Positions 4,853-7,517 of a stretch of DNA of 7,517 bases are shown one piece after another. The position numbers and the translations under genes were made by a program. The notes under the pieces were generated by a model. The model did no database searches and was not told the DNA's origin. It was given only the letters and a program-made list of their open reading frames with translations. This DNA is from Clostridia bacterium (GTDB taxonomy: Bacteria > Bacillota_A > Clostridia > Oscillospirales > QAKW01). Every line of letters begins with the position of its first letter. Positions within the stretch are counted from its first letter, which is position 1. The stretch spans positions 1 to 7,517 of the forward strand of contig JAFQKO010000015.1 of assembly GCA_017396865.1 (NCBI GenBank), given 5' to 3'.

Positions 4853-6453
4853 TGAAAATGAAAATACCGAAGCGTTTGCAAAATTTATCTCCCATGGAGA
4901 TGCTGCTGCTCTGCATCTCCGCCTTCTTTCTGCTGACCTTCCTTTGGATCAACGTAAAGGGCTTTATTCGGCTTGCCACCTCCGACGTTTATGCCGATAC
5001 CCTCTATGCCATGGAGGCCTGGAAGAGCAAGAGCATTTTCCCGCAGGGCTGGGTATTCGGCAATCAGTTTTACGTGGTGGCCACACCGGTGGTCTGCGCG
5101 GTATTCTACGGAATAACCGGCTCGATCAACCTTTCGATGATCCTTTCCACCACCCTGATGACCGCTCTTTTGATCCTCAGCCTGTGGTGGATGCTGCGCC
5201 CCATCACCACCCGTGCCCAACGGCTGGCCGCCGTTGCGGTTCTGCTGGCGGGCATGACCACCTGCGAGGCCGCCGCTTCGCTGGAGGGACAGCTGCTGTA
5301 TTTGCTGGCCTCTTATTATAGCTGCTATCTCATCACCCTGTTTCTGACGGTGGGCGATTATCTCCGTGCCCTGCAGGATCCAAAGCGTCCGCTATGGAAG
5401 GGCATGACGATCCTGAGCTGCCTGCTGCTATTGGCCACCGGGATGCAAAGCCTGCGGCAAACGGCAATTTTGGTCCTGCCGCTGGCCGCGCTGGAGCTTT
5501 TGCGCCTCTGCGCCCTGCTGCTCCGCGACCGCCGACTCCGCAAAGGGCAGCTTTGGGTAACCTTGCGGGTGGGCATCTACTGCCTGGCGAATTTTATGGG
5601 GCTGGTTTTGATCCGCCTGCTGGCGATCCCCAACGTATCCATCTACGGAGAAACCCTGCTCCGCACCTCCGGCTGGGCGGAAGCCCACGAAGTCAATCTG
5701 CGGATCTTAGGCAAGATCACCGGCTTTTGGTATGCCTTCAACACGCCCGACGGTTGGCTGTATCTGATCCCCGCAACGCTGTTTTGCGGCATGACCCTCC
5801 TTGCGATCGGGCTTGGCGTGCGCCGCTTTTTCAAAACCAAGCGGGCCGATCCGCTCTTTTTGATTCAGCTTTTCCTGATCATCGGTCTGATCGGCCTTTT
5901 CACCGCCAATCTTCTGCTGGAGATGGATTTCCGCACCCCTTATATGTTCACCTGGTATGCCTTGCTCAGTATTTCGGCGGCGGCGCTGATCCAAGCCTGC
6001 AAATCCCGCCTTTGGAAAGGGCTGCTTGCCGCCGCCCTGGTGATCGGCTGCACGGTGAACTGGATCGTTGGTTATCTGCCCACCCTTAAGACGCTGCAGA
6101 AGCCGACCGATCCCTGTCTCGATGAAATTGCCGCCTACCTGACCGAGCACGACTATCGCTATCTGTACAGCGATTGGTATCTTTCCACCATGGTTGCACT
6201 GCGCACCGACGGCGAGGTGCTTGCCTGCGCTTATCACAATGCGGTCTTTGAGATTTTGGCCTATATCAATCCCCAAGATTATTACGGCGACCGGGAAAAT
6301 ACTCAAGCCGCCTATCTCTTTAACCAAGGCAGCGAGCCGCTTGCGCTCGCCTTTGCTGCCGAGCACGGTGCAACCCTCACAAGGGTCGCAACCTTTGCAG
6401 ACGGCGCCTACACTCTGTATACGTCAGACAAACAACTGATGTACCATAAATAA
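4852..6453 (+). CDS. Polytopic membrane protein, possible GT-C-fold glycosyltransferase
   Basis: Not assigned to a named gene. The 533-aa protein has about ten to twelve hydrophobic segments, the first at about 15-36, and a more polar C-terminal region of about 110 residues (from about 420). After the first membrane helix comes an acidic loop, SDVYADTLYAMEAW (44-57), with D45, D49 and E55. An Asp- or Glu-bearing first extracytoplasmic loop, many helices and a polar tail are the general plan of GT-C glycosyltransferases, which use polyprenyl-phosphate sugars outside the membrane. That is an architectural inference, not a family match. If right, it would glycosylate a lipid carrier, teichoic-type polymer or surface molecule, which fits the envelope genes nearby. 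The start ATG overlaps the transporter stop by one base with no strong ribosome binding site, so translation is probably coupled. A second ATG at 4858 is possible. A plain conserved membrane protein of unknown role is the alternative. Confidence 0.75.
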   Translation: MKMKIPKRLQNLSPMEMLLLCISAFFLLTFLWINVKGFIRLATSDVYADTLYAMEAWKSKSIFPQGWVFGNQFYVVATPVVCAVFYGITGSINLSMILSTTLMTALLILSLWWMLRPITTRAQRLAAVAVLLAGMTTCEAAASLEGQLLYLLASYYSCYLITLFLTVGDYLRALQDPKRPLWKGMTILSCLLLLATGMQSLRQTAILVLPLAALELLRLCALLLRDRRLRKGQLWVTLRVGIYCLANFMGLVLIRLLAIPNVSIYGETLLRTSGWAEAHEVNLRILGKITGFWYAFNTPDGWLYLIPATLFCGMTLLAIGLGVRRFFKTKRADPLFLIQLFLIIGLIGLFTANLLLEMDFRTPYMFTWYALLSISAAALIQACKSRLWKGLLAAALVIGCTVNWIVGYLPTLKTLQKPTDPCLDEIAAYLTEHDYRYLYSDWYLSTMVALRTDGEVLACAYHNAVFEILAYINPQDYYGDRENTQAAYLFNQGSEPLALAFAAEHGATLTRVATFADGAYTLYTSDKQLMYHK

Positions 6454-6471
6454 TTTCAGGAGGACCACAAC

Positions 6472-7092
6472 ATGAACGAACGCATTGAATGGACCCGCGT
6501 CTGGCGGGAGGAGGCCGACCGCGAAACCAAGCGTGTCCTTTTGGTCGGTGATTCCATCATCGACGGCAGCAAGGGCATGATTCAAAAATACCTGCCCGAG
6601 GGCTATGCCATCACCTCCTTTGCCACCTCTAAGGGCGTGGATGATCCGTTTTTCATCAAGGAGATCGAGCTGGTCTGCGCGCAGGAGAATTATTATTACC
6701 AAGCCGTTTACTTCAACAGCGGCCTGCACTTCCATGAGCAAACCCCCGAGGCCTACGGCAGCAACTACCGCAACGCGCTGGAAAAGCTGCGCGGCTTTCT
6801 GCCCGATACCCCCGTTGTTTTGGGGCTTTCCACCCCGCTCACCGACGGCGTTGCCGATCCCTCCAAGCATGAAACCCCCATCACCCTGCGGGATACCAAC
6901 GAGACCGTTCTCGCCTATAACGAGCAGGTCAAGGCGCTGGCCGCGGAGCTTTCGCTCCCCGTTTTCGATGCCTACGGCCTGATGGTACCCCACCCCGAGC
7001 TGAAGATCTTCGACGGCGTGCACTTCTCCAAAGAGGGCAACACCCTCCTCGGCAAAGCGATCGCAGAGGCGATTGAAACGTTACTTAAATAA
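6472..7092 (+). CDS. SGNH/GDSL-type hydrolase
   Basis: A 206-aa cytoplasmic protein without a signal peptide. Block I is VGDSI (25-29) with nucleophile S28. G55 may be the block II glycine. Block III appears as FNSGLH (81-86), with N82 in place of the usual GxND arrangement; this FN-x-GLH form is seen in some SGNH hydrolase groups. Block V is DGVHF with D181 and H184, three residues apart as the family requires, followed by a Gly and a C-terminal helix. S28, D181 and H184 would be the catalytic triad. Such enzymes cleave esters, often acetyl groups on sugars, but the substrate is not visible here. AGGAGG lies eight bases before the ATG, a strong ribosome binding site 18 bases after the upstream stop. 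It is last in the operon and is followed at once by a terminator. Next to a possible glycosyltransferase, a role in de-esterifying an envelope or imported glycan is plausible but unproven. Confidence 0.85.
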   Translation: MNERIEWTRVWREEADRETKRVLLVGDSIIDGSKGMIQKYLPEGYAITSFATSKGVDDPFFIKEIELVCAQENYYYQAVYFNSGLHFHEQTPEAYGSNYRNALEKLRGFLPDTPVVLGLSTPLTDGVADPSKHETPITLRDTNETVLAYNEQVKALAAELSLPVFDAYGLMVPHPELKIFDGVHFSKEGNTLLGKAIAEAIETLLK

Positions 7093-7094
7093 AC

Positions 7095-7124
7095 AAACGG
7101 CAGGATGAATATCCTGCCGTTTTT
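7095..7124 (+). terminator. Intrinsic terminator of the transporter operon
   Basis: ACGGCAGGAT (7097-7106), loop GAAT and ATCCTGCCGT (7111-7120) form a perfect 10-bp GC-rich stem running into five T (7120-7124). It lies five bases after the stop of the SGNH hydrolase gene and separates the operon from the riboswitch unit. Confidence 0.93.
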
Positions 7125-7153
7125 GACAAAAACCACAAAAATGTAAAAAGCAC

Positions 7154-7181
7154 TTGCTTTTTTCGCGCTGTTTAGTATAAT
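7154..7181 (+). promoter_or_regulatory. Promoter of the glycine riboswitch unit
   Basis: -35 TTGCTT (7154-7159), 16-bp spacer, perfect -10 TATAAT (7176-7181). The start point would be near 7188, just before the leader hairpins and the aptamer. Confidence 0.65.
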
Positions 7182-7192
7182 AGAATAGAATT

Positions 7193-7235
7193 CTGCAGTG
7201 AAGATAACACCGCAGTAAAGTTCCATGCAACTTTA
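7193..7235 (+). other. Two leader hairpins before the glycine aptamer, the second a possible ghost aptamer
   Basis: Hairpin one pairs CTGCAGTG (7193-7200) with CACCGCAG (7208-7215), with one A-C mismatch and a 7-base loop. Hairpin two pairs TAAAGTT (7216-7222) with AACTTTA (7229-7235) around loop CCATGC, a perfect 7-bp stem ending five bases before the aptamer. Single-aptamer glycine riboswitches are known to keep a short stem-loop where the partner aptamer of tandem forms would be. The second hairpin has the right position for such a ghost aptamer. Confidence 0.45.
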
Positions 7236-7239
7236 TATT

Positions 7240-7305
7240 TCTTTGGAGAATCCCATTCAGTTGGGTGCCGAAGGGGCTAAACTCTCTCAGGCAAAAGGAC
7301 AAAGA
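7240..7305 (+). ncRNA. Glycine riboswitch, single aptamer
   Basis: P1 is closed by TCTTT (7240-7244) with AAAGA (7301-7305). The core carries the hallmark glycine aptamer sequences in order: GGAGA (7245-7249), a variable stem-loop CCCA/TGGG (7252-7265), GCCGAAGGGGC (7267-7277), then CTCTC (7284-7288) followed by AGGCAAAAGGACA (7289-7301). GGAGA can pair with the TCTC stretch. The match to the family is close enough to name it on sight. Only one aptamer is present. It lies in the leader of the isochorismatase-family gene and is followed by a terminator, so control is probably by transcription termination. Confidence 0.92.
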
Positions 7306-7325
7306 TTTAATTCTTCGTATCTTTT

Positions 7326-7358
7326 GAGAGTCGTTTTTAGCGGCTCTTTTTATTTTTT
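7326..7358 (+). terminator. Riboswitch expression platform: intrinsic terminator
   Basis: AGAGTCG (7327-7333) pairs with CGGCTCT (7341-7347), including one G-U, around a 7-base loop, and is followed by TTTTTATTTTTT. The left arm overlaps TGAGAG (7325-7330), which can instead pair with CTCTCA of the aptamer core (7284-7289); CTTT (7321-7324) can extend that pairing with AAAG (7294-7297). This alternative stem would act as an antiterminator that cannot coexist with the folded aptamer. The ribosome binding site starts right after the T run. Confidence 0.8.
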
Positions 7359-7371
7359 AGGAGGAAGAAAC

Positions 7372-7517
7372 ATGAGAGTAAACGACCGTCACGTATCGTT
7401 CTATTATGAGAACGACATGGACATGGGAACGATTGAGATCGATCCCAAGAAAACCGCGCTGCTGGTCATCGATATGCAGCACGTATTCATCACCCGCCCC
7501 GAGCGAAGCGAGAATCC
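7372..7517 (+). CDS. Isochorismatase-family cysteine hydrolase (N-terminal part, runs off the window)
   Basis: Forty-eight codons are visible before the window ends in frame. After an N-terminal stretch of about 27 residues comes the strand TALLVIDMQHVF (28-39), whose D34 in VIDMQ is the conserved catalytic Asp of the isochorismatase/nicotinamidase fold. The Lys and nucleophilic Cys of the D-K-C triad would lie beyond the window. Family members hydrolyse amides or related bonds, for example nicotinamide, N-carbamoylsarcosine, ureidoacrylate or isochorismate; the present fragment cannot tell which. AGGAGG (7359-7364) lies seven bases before the ATG. The gene stands behind a glycine riboswitch and terminator, so its expression should respond to glycine. 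That favours a substrate or product linked to glycine or sarcosine, an inference from context only. Confidence 0.82.
   Translation, partial: MRVNDRHVSFYYENDMDMGTIEIDPKKTALLVIDMQHVFITRPERSEN

Noticed and set aside
7123..7128. A TTGACA right after the operon terminator.
   Set aside because: It lies 47 bp before the TATAAT at 7176, far too distant for a -35 box; TTGCTT at 7154 has the right spacing.

Overview
The window looks like a chromosomal segment from a Gram-positive anaerobe of the class Clostridia (Bacillota). Support for this comes from a teichoic-acid-type glycerophosphotransferase, a PBP5-like D-Ala-D-Ala carboxypeptidase, a glycine riboswitch with a transcription terminator, strong AGGAGG ribosome binding sites, Firmicutes-type rRNA leader sequence at the left edge, and GC-rich genes separated by AT-rich spacers. 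The exact genus cannot be read from the sequence. No phage, CRISPR array, transposase or tRNA gene is visible.

Layout, left to right. Positions 1-160 on the minus strand hold what looks like an rRNA operon promoter (A/T-rich upstream element, TTGACA, 17 bp, TATTAT) and the start of its leader; the rRNA itself would lie to the left of the window. Next, on the minus strand, is a D,D-carboxypeptidase gene (192-1694) with its own promoter. A gene-free stretch (1707-2119) is packed with inverted repeats and is bounded by inverted copies of a sequence of about 50 bp (1770-1822 and 2079-2125). It looks like a small non-coding palindromic element that may encode a structured RNA. A CDP-glycerol glycerophosphotransferase gene follows on the minus strand (2120-3436).

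A divergent promoter region (3437-3577) drives that gene leftwards. It also drives, from a perfect TTGACA-17-TATAAT promoter, a three-gene operon rightwards: an ArsB/NhaD-type ion transporter (3578-4852), a large polytopic membrane protein resembling GT-C glycosyltransferases (4852-6453, overlapping by one base), and a cytoplasmic SGNH/GDSL-type hydrolase (6472-7092). The operon ends at a textbook terminator (7095-7124).

The right end holds a separate unit: a promoter, a single-aptamer glycine riboswitch with an upstream hairpin, an intrinsic terminator, and the first 48 codons of an isochorismatase-family cysteine hydrolase (7372 to the window end).

Much of the window concerns the cell envelope: peptidoglycan trimming, teichoic-acid-like polymer synthesis, and probably glycan transfer by the GT-C-like protein. 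The most unusual parts are the palindromic element at 1770-2125 and the glycine riboswitch placed before a hydrolase rather than a glycine-cleavage or transporter gene.
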